A DNA stretch of 10,120 nucleotides from Bacteroidota bacterium (GTDB lineage: Bacteria; Bacteroidota; Bacteroidia; Chitinophagales; Saprospiraceae): the NCBI GenBank assembly GCA_024277695.1, contig JAJRUR010000092.1, forward strand, positions 1-10,120. The letters are read 5' to 3'. Each line of letters starts with the position of its first letter. The stretch's first letter is position 1. A model generated the notes under the pieces. The model made no database searches, had not been told where the DNA came from, and saw nothing but the letters and a program-made list of their open reading frames with translations. Positions 1 through 6,602 of the stretch are shown here, piece after piece. Position numbers and translations under genes: made by a program.

Positions 1-262
1 CTCCACCGCGTATTCCATAGCAATGGGCAGCTATTCTGCTTTTTTAAGCCTACACACCGCTCGTCTATTCCCAAGGTATAGGGCATATATAATGCTATGA
101 CGCGCATCAGCCTATATACCGTTCAGACACTATATCCTACCGTTCTTCCGCTATTATCTACCAATCATACAAAGATAGAGTCATCCTAGAGTAGTTTTGC
201 ATATCTTTAGATTTTTTAAATAAAGTCGAGATTGGGAACAAACATTGAACGACAGTCTCGTA
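1..262. other. Non-coding stretch at left edge, no convincing gene
   Basis: I see no gene here that can be supported. On the minus strand an ATG at 18-16 opens a frame of six codons that runs off the left edge, so the 5' end of a leftward gene is possible but cannot be tested. The string TATCTTTG on the minus strand (177-170) fits the Bacteroidota -7 consensus TAnnTTTG, but no TTG lies at the usual distance upstream. A weak hairpin (GCAG 27-30, CTGC 36-39) followed by six T (40-45) could be a poor rightward terminator. No tRNA-like arms were recognised. Confidence 0.3.
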
Positions 263-270
263 TACATTTG
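263..270 (+). promoter_or_regulatory. Candidate Bacteroidota -7 element for the sensor kinase operon
   Basis: TACATTTG matches the TAnnTTTG -7 consensus of the Bacteroidota primary sigma factor. It ends 20 bases before the ATG at 291, which would give a very short leader. The upstream TTG at 245-247 is only 15 bases away, shorter than the usual 19-21 or so, so the -33 element is weak. There is no clear Shine-Dalgarno sequence before the ATG, as is common in this phylum. Confidence 0.45.
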
Positions 271-290
271 GTAGAAGTTGGCAAAATAAT

Positions 291-3200
291 ATGTTGTACT
301 TGATTCTGACATCATCGCTTACAAAGCACAACATCATAAGCATTATATTACTGGTCACCTTCTCTGTCAGTTTACTTGGCCAATCAAATCTAGTTAAGCA
401 TTATAAAACAGAAGATGGTCTCAGCAATAGACGTGTCATCGATATGGCCAAAGATGAGCAAGGCTATCTTTGGCTCTGCATCGAGTCGGACATTAGTCTC
501 TTTGATGGCTATTCTTTTACACCTTTCCACCAAATATTTTCTAAACAAAACCAAAGACAGTCATGCCGCAAAATCTTAGTCCAAGATGATGTACTCCTCG
601 TCCAATCCTACGATAAGGAGCTTCAGTTGGATGCCTTTGGACTAAAAACCGGCACACATCAATCGATCGACTTGAGAAAAACTTTTGATGGATTGAGCAA
701 TATCAAAGAACAAAAAGCTAAGGAGCAGTGGTTCGTAACGGGATTGAGCCGTGAAGGTATCGAGGTCTATAGTTTTGACTTCGCTAAGTTACTATTCAAA
801 CATCGCTTCACTATCCCACAGAAACTGCTATCCTCCACCCGATTTGTATTTCATACCTCACAGGAGGGCAATTATTTCTTTTTATTTGATAACTATGAGT
901 GGATGGAGCTAAGTCCTTCGGGCAAAATGCTCCATCGCAACAGACTCCTACTACCCAAATCCATCCAAACTGCACCACAACAACTGTATATCGATCGTCA
1001 AGATAGGATATGGGTCGGTCTAGAGTACTCCGATCGATTATTTGAGATGGACAAATCATCAAATAGTATCAAAGCTGTTCGCGATGTAGTCATCGATGCC
1101 GATGAAATCATTTTTTGCGAAGACGATCAAGCCGGACTATTTATCATCAGTAACAAAACAAAGAACTCCAGGTACGCATACAGCGTCCATCCGGATGGAA
1201 AGATTACGCCCAATAATGAGATGCTCAAGATCAACAATAATATTACAAATATTATAGGATCGGATTTTTCCAAATTTTTTTGGATTTCTTCTTTCGAAGG
1301 CCTTTTCAGAATAAAATTAAAATCTCCCTTTATCCGTTCGATCTACAAAATAGAAAATCCAAAATCTCTATTGGGAGGTAATATTGTTAGAGGGATAGAT
1401 CTCAACAGTGTGGATAAAAAAATATATTTTACATTGGAGCGGCACTCTCTACCACAAAAATTTGATCCATATGCTTCTGAGCCCGATATCCAACAAATTA
1501 ATTTTATAAATTCAAGCTCGTACCTATGCAATTATAACCTCCAAATAGACCAAAATACCTTATGGCGTATAGGATGTGATGACCGCAGAGTCGGCCGCAT
1601 AGAATCCTACAATTTAGAATCAAATGCCTATCAAGTACGCACATACCCCCTGAGGTTTTATGCTTTTAGCATCACAGCGGATAAAATATACATTTCCGGC
1701 ACCAACAAAAAAAATCAAGGGGCACTGGTCGTCTATGATAAAAATAAGAAGAATATAAAGCCATTAATAGTCCAAGGGTATAATCCATTAAAAGATAAGG
1801 AGCTCACGCCGAATTATATCCTGGCTGATAAAAATAAAATATGGGTCTGCACCAATCAAGGATTATATAGTTATGATCTTAAAACTCAGAAATATCATGC
1901 ACTGGACGATAATCCAAAACTAAATAATCTACACATCATCAATCTCCTGATACGTGGAGATAATTTTTATATCTGTACTAGAAATAAAGGTCTGGTCATA
2001 TATAATAATCGATCCCGACATGTAGCCTCTTATGATGAGTCCAATGGTTTGTCCAATAGTTCCGTAGCTGCTGTACATATCGATCAAAAAAACAATATTT
2101 GGATAGCTACCTTTAATGGGCTCAATGTAGTCAAGCCTAATGGGACAATAGGTCAGTTTTTTGAAAAAGACGGTTTGCCCAATAATGAATTTAATCGCTA
2201 TGCAGTTACTGCACTGGACTCAACAAAACTCTATTTTGGTACACTTAACGGAATAGCGAGCATTGATCTAAAAAAATATAATAAAAGCACATCAGGGCCA
2301 TTGCGCTTAAACCAAGTAACAGAGATCACTTCCAAGAACCATCGCATCGTAACCAACCTACGGTGGCAAACGGACAAAAAGTTGACTATCCAGTCTCAAT
2401 CCAAAACACTGAAGTTTAATTTTAGCAATCTGGATCTAGCCCATTCTGATGACATCAGCTACTGGGTCAGGATACCCGGATATCAAGACGAGTGGACTCC
2501 TCTGGGAAATAAAAATGAGTTTGAGATGACAAAACTCAAACAAGGAGACTACAGCATTCAGATCAAAACTGCTACCTCCTTAGGACTAGAGCCCACCACT
2601 TTTCTATCAAAGGACTTTTCGATTACGACCCCATTCTATAAGAGAACTTCTTCATTATTGACCTTAGGCATATTGGGGTTGTTCGGAGTCTTCTCTTTAA
2701 TATTTCACTATCGCGTAAATCAAATAAAAAAGCGCGAAGAAGAACGCCGTAAGACTAACGAACGTTTTTCAGAATTAGAGCTGCAGGCTTTGAGGTCACA
2801 GATGAATCCGCATTTTATATTTAATGCACTAGGATCGATACAGTACTTTATCCAAACTGCGGATACGGATGCTGCTGATGCCTATCTGACCAAATTTGCT
2901 CAGTTGATGCGTAAGTACCTCGACGCTTCCAAAGAAAAATTTATTACACTCCAAGAAGAGACAGAGTTAATCACTCTCTACATCGATATCGAACGACTGC
3001 GATTGGACGAATCTTTTGACTATGAGATCAATATAGACGATGATATAGCTGCTGCAAGTGTTTTGATACCCTCTATGCTCATACAACCTTTTGTAGAAAA
3101 TGCCATCGTTCATGGTCTGTCCGGTCTGCAAAACAAAAGAGGACTTCTAAAAATTGAGGCACACTACCAAGAAGACAGTTCCATTATAATCATCATAGAT

Positions 3201-3443
3201 GACAATGGCGTAGGACGGAAACATTCTACTCAGACCAAAATGGCCATGGGCAAGCGTCATAAGTCTCGGGGTCTTCATATAGCCCGGGACAGAATAAATA
3301 CACTCAACCGAATGGGAAAAACAAATATCCAACTAGAAATTATAGACAAAGAATCTAACACAAAAGAACCACTGGGCACTACCGTTGTTATAAAAATAAA
3401 ACACAAAAATCATGACCCATTACAAAGCCATACTTATAGATGA
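291..3443 (+). CDS. Periplasmic beta-propeller / Y_Y_Y sensor histidine kinase, LytS type
   Basis: This 1050-residue protein is a membrane sensor kinase. A hydrophobic stretch at about 15-29 acts as signal peptide or anchor. It is followed by a long extracytoplasmic region with repeated blades of the two-component-regulator propeller type, for example YLWLCIES, RIWVGLE, FFWISSFEGLFRI, KIWVCTNQGLYSYDL, NIWIATFNGLNVV and KLYFGTLNGIASID. A Y_Y_Y-like domain precedes a transmembrane helix at about 788-808. The cytoplasmic part has a short charged helix, then the His_kinase (LytS/YehU) core with PHFIFN (phosphoacceptor His841), the N-box PFVENA (Asn937) and DDNGVG at 970-975. Known for the family: it autophosphorylates and passes the phosphate to a LytTR regulator, and one follows with overlapping frames. 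Unlike one-protein hybrid systems (HTCS) it has no receiver or DNA-binding domain of its own. The ligand is unknown. The ATG at 291 gives a normal signal sequence. Confidence 0.93.
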   Translation: MLYLILTSSLTKHNIISIILLVTFSVSLLGQSNLVKHYKTEDGLSNRRVIDMAKDEQGYLWLCIESDISLFDGYSFTPFHQIFSKQNQRQSCRKILVQDDVLLVQSYDKELQLDAFGLKTGTHQSIDLRKTFDGLSNIKEQKAKEQWFVTGLSREGIEVYSFDFAKLLFKHRFTIPQKLLSSTRFVFHTSQEGNYFFLFDNYEWMELSPSGKMLHRNRLLLPKSIQTAPQQLYIDRQDRIWVGLEYSDRLFEMDKSSNSIKAVRDVVIDADEIIFCEDDQAGLFIISNKTKNSRYAYSVHPDGKITPNNEMLKINNNITNIIGSDFSKFFWISSFEGLFRIKLKSPFIRSIYKIENPKSLLGGNIVRGIDLNSVDKKIYFTLERHSLPQKFDPYASEPDIQQINFINSSSYLCNYNLQIDQNTLWRIGCDDRRVGRIESYNLESNAYQVRTYPLRFYAFSITADKIYISGTNKKNQGALVVYDKNKKNIKPLIVQGYNPLKDKELTPNYILADKNKIWVCTNQGLYSYDLKTQKYHALDDNPKLNNLHIINLLIRGDNFYICTRNKGLVIYNNRSRHVASYDESNGLSNSSVAAVHIDQKNNIWIATFNGLNVVKPNGTIGQFFEKDGLPNNEFNRYAVTALDSTKLYFGTLNGIASIDLKKYNKSTSGPLRLNQVTEITSKNHRIVTNLRWQTDKKLTIQSQSKTLKFNFSNLDLAHSDDISYWVRIPGYQDEWTPLGNKNEFEMTKLKQGDYSIQIKTATSLGLEPTTFLSKDFSITTPFYKRTSSLLTLGILGLFGVFSLIFHYRVNQIKKREEERRKTNERFSELELQALRSQMNPHFIFNALGSIQYFIQTADTDAADAYLTKFAQLMRKYLDASKEKFITLQEETELITLYIDIERLRLDESFDYEINIDDDIAAASVLIPSMLIQPFVENAIVHGLSGLQNKRGLLKIEAHYQEDSSIIIIIDDNGVGRKHSTQTKMAMGKRHKSRGLHIARDRINTLNRMGKTNIQLEIIDKESNTKEPLGTTVVIKIKHKNHDPLQSHTYR

Positions 3444-4164
3444 CGAAAAAAAACTGCTGGAAGTACTCAAAATAAAAATTACAAAATGCTGTCCGGATAT
3501 TCGTATAGTCGGCCAAGCTGCCAATGCAGAAGATGGATATCGCTTGATCAAAAACCTAGAGCCCGATATCGTCTTTTTAGATATTGGGATGCCCGAAGAA
3601 TCCGGATTTGATATGCTCCAACGCTTTGACCAAATTGACTTCGAAATTATCTTTGTCACCGGATATAATGATTATGCACTCAAAGCAATCCAGTACTGCG
3701 CCATAGGATATATACTCAAACCCGTCAACTCCGAAGAACTCAAACAAGCAATCCGGAATGCTATATCCAGAATAAAATCAAAAATATCGAAAACGCAATT
3801 CCGCCACTTTTTTGAACTACTGAATAATCCGGAATCATCACAAAAAAAATTTGGTATCCCCACTATCGACGGCATCGAATTTGTAAAAATAAACGAAATC
3901 ATACATTGCGAGACACGTGATCGACATACAAAAGTATTTTTGGAAGATAAGTCATTTATAGAGAGCACCTACAAACTCCATCAATTCCAAAAATTATTAG
4001 CCGAACACAATTTTTTTATGCCCCACAAATCTCACTTGGTCAATCTCCATCAAATACTAAAATACGATAAAGAGGGTATCTTGATTATGACCGATGGCAC
4101 TATGATACCATTGTCCAGAAGAAAAAAATTACTATTCTTACAATCCATGGAGAGGCTTAGGTAG
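3412..4164 (+). CDS. LytTR-family response regulator
   Basis: This 250-residue cytoplasmic regulator has an N-terminal receiver domain (about 5-120) and a C-terminal LytTR DNA-binding domain (about 147-248). The receiver keeps the acidic pair Asp10/Asp11, the phosphoacceptor Asp57 in FLDIGMP, the switch Thr83 and Lys103 in LKPV. The LytTR part shows the hallmark MPHKSHLVNL at 203-212 and IPLSRRKK at 232-239. It is the expected partner of the upstream LytS-type kinase. Its ATG lies inside the last codons of the kinase gene, a 32-nt overlap in another frame, which suggests translational coupling. The start gives a canonical receiver N-terminus (YKAILIDDE). Target genes cannot be read from this window; no SusC/SusD genes or other obvious regulon members lie next to it. 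Confidence 0.95.
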   Translation: MTHYKAILIDDEKKLLEVLKIKITKCCPDIRIVGQAANAEDGYRLIKNLEPDIVFLDIGMPEESGFDMLQRFDQIDFEIIFVTGYNDYALKAIQYCAIGYILKPVNSEELKQAIRNAISRIKSKISKTQFRHFFELLNNPESSQKKFGIPTIDGIEFVKINEIIHCETRDRHTKVFLEDKSFIESTYKLHQFQKLLAEHNFFMPHKSHLVNLHQILKYDKEGILIMTDGTMIPLSRRKKLLFLQSMERLR

Positions 4165-4189
4165 TATGCGAGCATTAAAAAAATATTTT

Positions 4190-4207
4190 TACTCAAGTTT
4201 CGGAAGT
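4190..4207 (+). repeat. Left terminal inverted repeat candidate
   Basis: TACTCAAGTTTCGGAAGT matches the reverse complement of 4732-4749 at 17 of 18 positions, with an A/T difference at position 15. The first 14 bases are identical. The match continues weakly inward as A-rich sequence. A run of five T (4186-4190) ends at its first base. Confidence 0.6.
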
Positions 4208-4313
4208 TAAAATCAATGGATTGAGCTTAGATAAATCCACTTTCTTAAAAAAAATGATATGGATTGCACTGAAAAATATTTATTTGAGTGGATAGCTTGA
4301 TAGAAACGGTGAA

Positions 4314-4333
4314 CAGGTCGCCCCGCTGGGGCT
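4314..4333 (+). repeat. 20-bp palindromic intergenic repeat, copy 1
   Basis: This copy reads CAGGTCGCCCCGCTGGGGCT on the plus strand. Its core GCCCC-GCT-GGGGC can fold as a 5-bp GC stem with a 3-nt loop. It is inverted relative to copies 2 and 3. It sits inside a larger 7-bp inverted repeat, AAACGGT at 4304-4310 and ACCGTTT at 4341-4347. It is followed by ACTAC and not by a T run, so it does not resemble a terminator in either direction. Confidence 0.75.
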
Positions 4334-4382
4334 ACTACAAACCGTTTGCTCCTCTAGAGCAGATGACAAAATAGCTTAATGC

Positions 4383-4401
4383 AAAAAAGCCCCAGCGGGG
4401 C
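4383..4401 (-). terminator. Terminator-like hairpin with T6 on minus strand
   Basis: On the minus strand GCCCC (4401-4397), loop GCT and GGGGC (4393-4389) form a 5-bp all-GC stem, directly followed by six T (4388-4383). This has the form of a short intrinsic terminator for leftward transcription from rsmG, whose stop codon is about 440 nt upstream. The stem is short and the distance large, so the function is inferred. Confidence 0.4.
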
Positions 4402-4407
4402 GACCTG
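4388..4407 (-). repeat. 20-bp palindromic intergenic repeat, copy 2
   Basis: This is an exact 20/20 copy of the repeat in the opposite orientation to copy 1. Together with three more A bases it is a 23-bp exact direct repeat (4385-4407) of copy 3 (4435-4457), at a spacing of exactly 50 bp. Read on the minus strand the stem is followed by six T. Confidence 0.75.
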
Positions 4408-4437
4408 ATTGTAGAATAAACAGAATAAAGAAACAAA

Positions 4438-4457
4438 AGCCCCAGCGGGGCGACCTG
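4438..4457 (-). repeat. 20-bp palindromic intergenic repeat, copy 3
   Basis: This is an exact copy in the same orientation as copy 2. On the minus strand its hairpin (arms 4451-4447 and 4443-4439) is followed by four T (4438-4435), a weaker version of the terminator-like arrangement seen in copy 2. It would be the first such hairpin met by leftward transcripts. Confidence 0.75.
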
Positions 4458-4731
4458 TATAATATGGCAAACACATACACACAAATATATTTCAGGAATA
4501 ATACGTAACCCAATCAAAAATTATTATTCAGATTTGGATAAGGTTACACGAGCCTAGGACAGTTTTTATGCGTAGTCTGACGGAAAACCCCTTAAAAACT
4601 TGTTGAGTTTGTCAAAAAGATTCTGAAGTTATTTGTATATTGCATGGAGATATGTTTTTTTGCTCATACCTACAATATACAGAATTTCAGTTAATTATAG
4701 CTTACACAACTTCCTTTTATTCTATTTTGTG

Positions 4732-4749
4732 ACTACCGAAACTTGAGTA
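4732..4749 (-). repeat. Right terminal inverted repeat candidate
   Basis: ACTACCGAAACTTGAGTA is the inverted partner of 4190-4207, with 17 of 18 bases matching. It ends about 93 bp from the rsmG stop codon. No exact direct repeat of the bases outside the left partner is visible to its right. Confidence 0.6.
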
Positions 4750-4842
4750 TAATTATTACTAATAGACTCTACATCTTAATAAAAGTTCAGCTATATCATT
4801 TTCGCATGTTGAAGTCTAGCGTTTTGTTGGTTTTTGATACGG

Positions 4843-5481
4843 TTAAGCTTGTACATAGATCAGTTTTTTCTCTTTATAATACTCCAAATCCGTAAACGTA
4901 CTCAGTACCAGTTCTTCATAATACGCCCGCTTAGGCAATAGCCTTAGTTCATCCCGCAGATCGCCACCCTTAAAGGCAAGCAGTCCATTCGGGAGTGCAT
5001 TTTTTTGATTTTTTGTATCAATGAGAGCTTGTGACCAATCCCACAGACGATCCAAGCGCGTTACTGCACGAGCCAACACAAAATCAAATTTTTCCTTGAG
5101 TTGTGTAGAGTGGGTATGTACTGCTTGTACATTGGTCAGTCCCAGTTCGCTTACTATGTTTTGTACGACCTCTATCTTTTTCCGACGTGCATCGATCAAC
5201 TTAAAATGACTGTCCGGAAAAATAATCGCCAGAGGCAGTCCGGGTAGTCCACCTCCTGTCCCTAAGTCCAAAAGCCGAGTATTGGGCACAAAGTTTATGT
5301 GATGACTCAACAAGAGTGCATGAAGTATATGATGGGATGCAATATGATCGATATCCTTTCTGGATACTATATTGATACGATCATTCCATTGCTGATATTG
5401 ACAACTCAAACTGTACAGTTGATCGAGTTGAGCTGCCGGCAACTCGTCAAAACTTTTTGCAATTAGATCAAAATCTACCAT
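4843..5481 (-). CDS. rsmG: 16S rRNA (guanine-N7)-methyltransferase RsmG
   Basis: This 212-residue enzyme is the SAM-dependent methyltransferase RsmG (GidB), which in the family makes m7G527 of 16S rRNA (E. coli numbering). The N-terminal QWNDRINIVSRKD (31-43) is the usual family entry motif. The SAM-binding motif LDLGTGGGLPGLPLAI (71-86) is the strongest evidence, followed by LIDARRKK (95-102), the acidic-residue strand after motif I, and FVLARAVTRLD (134-144). Length is typical. The frame stays open upstream to 5802, but that part is a shadow of the glycosyltransferase gene, and the ATG at 5481 starts exactly where family similarity begins. It overlaps the glycosyltransferase stop by 7 nt, so it is probably translated as the last gene of the manC cluster. 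Confidence 0.95.
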   Translation of the reverse strand: MVDFDLIAKSFDELPAAQLDQLYSLSCQYQQWNDRINIVSRKDIDHIASHHILHALLLSHHINFVPNTRLLDLGTGGGLPGLPLAIIFPDSHFKLIDARRKKIEVVQNIVSELGLTNVQAVHTHSTQLKEKFDFVLARAVTRLDRLWDWSQALIDTKNQKNALPNGLLAFKGGDLRDELRLLPKRAYYEELVLSTFTDLEYYKEKKLIYVQA

Positions 5482-6602
5482 TGGTTCTTTTTTCTGAATA
5501 AAGAATATACACTCAGTATGGGATAGTAAAAAGCCTGTAATATATCCAAAATCGGAACATAGTATAAAAGTGCATTTTCGCCTAAGCGAAAGAGTCCCGA
5601 CCGCACCGTGATCATCATAATCGCCATCCGGATAGTCCAGATAGCCAGCACCCAAAATGGCAGATACAGCAGCAAATATACTCCCAGCAGATAAAACAAA
5701 AACTGACTGACGGGATACATACTCAGTAGAATAATATCGATCCATCGATAGTGAGGACTTGTAGATATGTGTCTCGACTTTTGACGGAGAAAACTGATCC
5801 ATCGATCACTGCCTGTCGTATAGACAAAACTATCCGGATGGAGACAAACATCTATCTTACTTTGACCGGCTATCTGCTGTATAAATAAGTCATCGTCTCC
5901 ACCGGTTATATGTTTGTGATCATCAAAACCCCCGGCCCTGTCAAATAATGACCGGCGATACAGCAAGTTTCTCCCCACTGCCATGTATGCACGTCCCATA
6001 ATAGCCCAGGCAAGATACTGAATCCCCACAAAAAATGTATCCCAACGCTGAAACGCGTTGAGCAAACCGGAGGTCTTTTTGCTCGGGCTATAGCCTATGA
6101 CTACATCTGTATGATCATCCATCACTGACTGCATAGTACGCATCCACTGTGCACTCGCAGGCCTACAGTCTGCATCCGTCAGCAATAGATAGTCCGACTC
6201 CGCCATCCGGATACCCCGAGATAGTGCCGATTTCTTTCCAAGGCTTGTTTTTTTATGCCGCAGTACTTTTATTGCACGTTCCGAATATTTCTTTTTAAAG
6301 GCTTGAAGCCAAGAGATCGTCTCATCTTCTGACTCGTCATCTACCACAATCAACTCAAAATCAGTATAATTTTGATCGAGTATATATATTAAGTTTTGCT
6401 GTAAGGATTGGAGATTATTCCTTGACGCTATGATGACCGAAATAGCTATGTTGTGCGGTGTATGTCCGGAATCATAATTATCTTGACTTCGTCCCAATGC
6501 CCGAGTCAATACAAACCAGTATACTATGGTACAAAGGGCAAAAAATATATAAATATAGATCAAGTACAGTAGTATAATGCTTATAAATTGTGCTTTTTCC
6601 AC
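5475..6602 (-). CDS. Membrane-anchored family 2 glycosyltransferase
   Basis: Numbered from a GTG start at 6602 (375 aa). An N-terminal membrane helix (about 7-33) is followed by a GT-A domain: ISVIIASRN (54-62), VVDDES with Asp88/Asp89, LLTDADCRP with the DxD-like Asp143-Ala-Asp145 that binds metal and nucleotide sugar, AVGRNLLYRR (208-217), GGDDD (234-238) as likely catalytic-base region, and RQKSRH (273-278), resembling the Q-x-x-R-W motif of processive enzymes. Hydrophobic segments follow at about 286-345 and 350-370. It should transfer a sugar on the cytoplasmic face of the inner membrane; donor and acceptor are unknown. No ATG fits the start. GTG at 6602 gives a 22-nt overlap with the preceding gene, and TTG at 6626 adds eight residues with a 46-nt overlap. 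GDP-mannose from the upstream gene is a plausible but unproven donor. Confidence 0.88.
   Translation of the reverse strand: MEKAQFISIILLYLIYIYIFFALCTIVYWFVLTRALGRSQDNYDSGHTPHNIAISVIIASRNNLQSLQQNLIYILDQNYTDFELIVVDDESEDETISWLQAFKKKYSERAIKVLRHKKTSLGKKSALSRGIRMAESDYLLLTDADCRPASAQWMRTMQSVMDDHTDVVIGYSPSKKTSGLLNAFQRWDTFFVGIQYLAWAIMGRAYMAVGRNLLYRRSLFDRAGGFDDHKHITGGDDDLFIQQIAGQSKIDVCLHPDSFVYTTGSDRWISFLRQKSRHISTSPHYRWIDIILLSMYPVSQFLFYLLGVYLLLYLPFWVLAIWTIRMAIMMITVRSGLFRLGENALLYYVPILDILQAFYYPILSVYSLFRKKNQW

Larger units (their letters stand above)
4190..4749. mobile_element. Possible MITE or decayed IS bounded by inverted repeats
   Basis: The segment is bounded by an 18-bp inverted repeat with one mismatch, facing inward in the manner of transposon ends. 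It is 560 bp long and encodes no intact transposase. Only very short frames exist near each end: ATG at 4254 on +, and a 12-codon frame 4667-4629 on - beginning MSKKTYLHAIYK. I could not identify either as a transposase fragment. The flanks are AT-rich, and no exact target-site duplication is visible immediately outside the repeats. Alternatives are a chance repeat, a regulatory palindrome pair, or a solo remnant of an insertion sequence. Confidence 0.35.
4165..4842. other. Repeat-rich intergenic region between convergent genes
   Basis: This 678-bp gap separates the response regulator (+) from rsmG (-). Frames here are short and the only ORF of 60 codons (4335-4517, -) simply reads through the GC-rich repeats, so I call no gene. 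It contains an 18-bp inverted-repeat pair (4190-4207 and 4732-4749), three copies of a 20-bp palindromic repeat, and an AT-rich remainder (4458-4731) in which I see no RNA gene or recognisable protein remnant. Confidence 0.7.

Noticed and set aside
158..358. 66-codon minus-strand frame at the left end
   Set aside because: It overlaps the promoter and signal-peptide codons of the sensor kinase and has no recognisable domain.
4180..4192. Intrinsic terminator after the response regulator (A-run then T-run)
   Set aside because: The inverted A/T run is AT-only with no GC stem, so it would not form a stable terminator hairpin.
4383..4457. CRISPR-like array, because of two direct repeats 50 bp apart
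   Set aside because: There are only two direct copies and one inverted copy, the repeat is 20-23 bp with a spacer of about 27 bp, and no cas genes are visible.
4335..4517. 60-codon minus-strand frame across the intergenic repeats
   Set aside because: Its sequence is largely the palindromic repeats translated (VAPLGL, SPRWGFF). Such frames arise wherever this repeat occurs and show no protein-like features.
5482..5802. N-terminal extension of the RsmG frame to a 319-residue protein
   Set aside because: The extra residues are the glycosyltransferase gene read in another frame. RsmG similarity and normal family length begin at the ATG at 5481.
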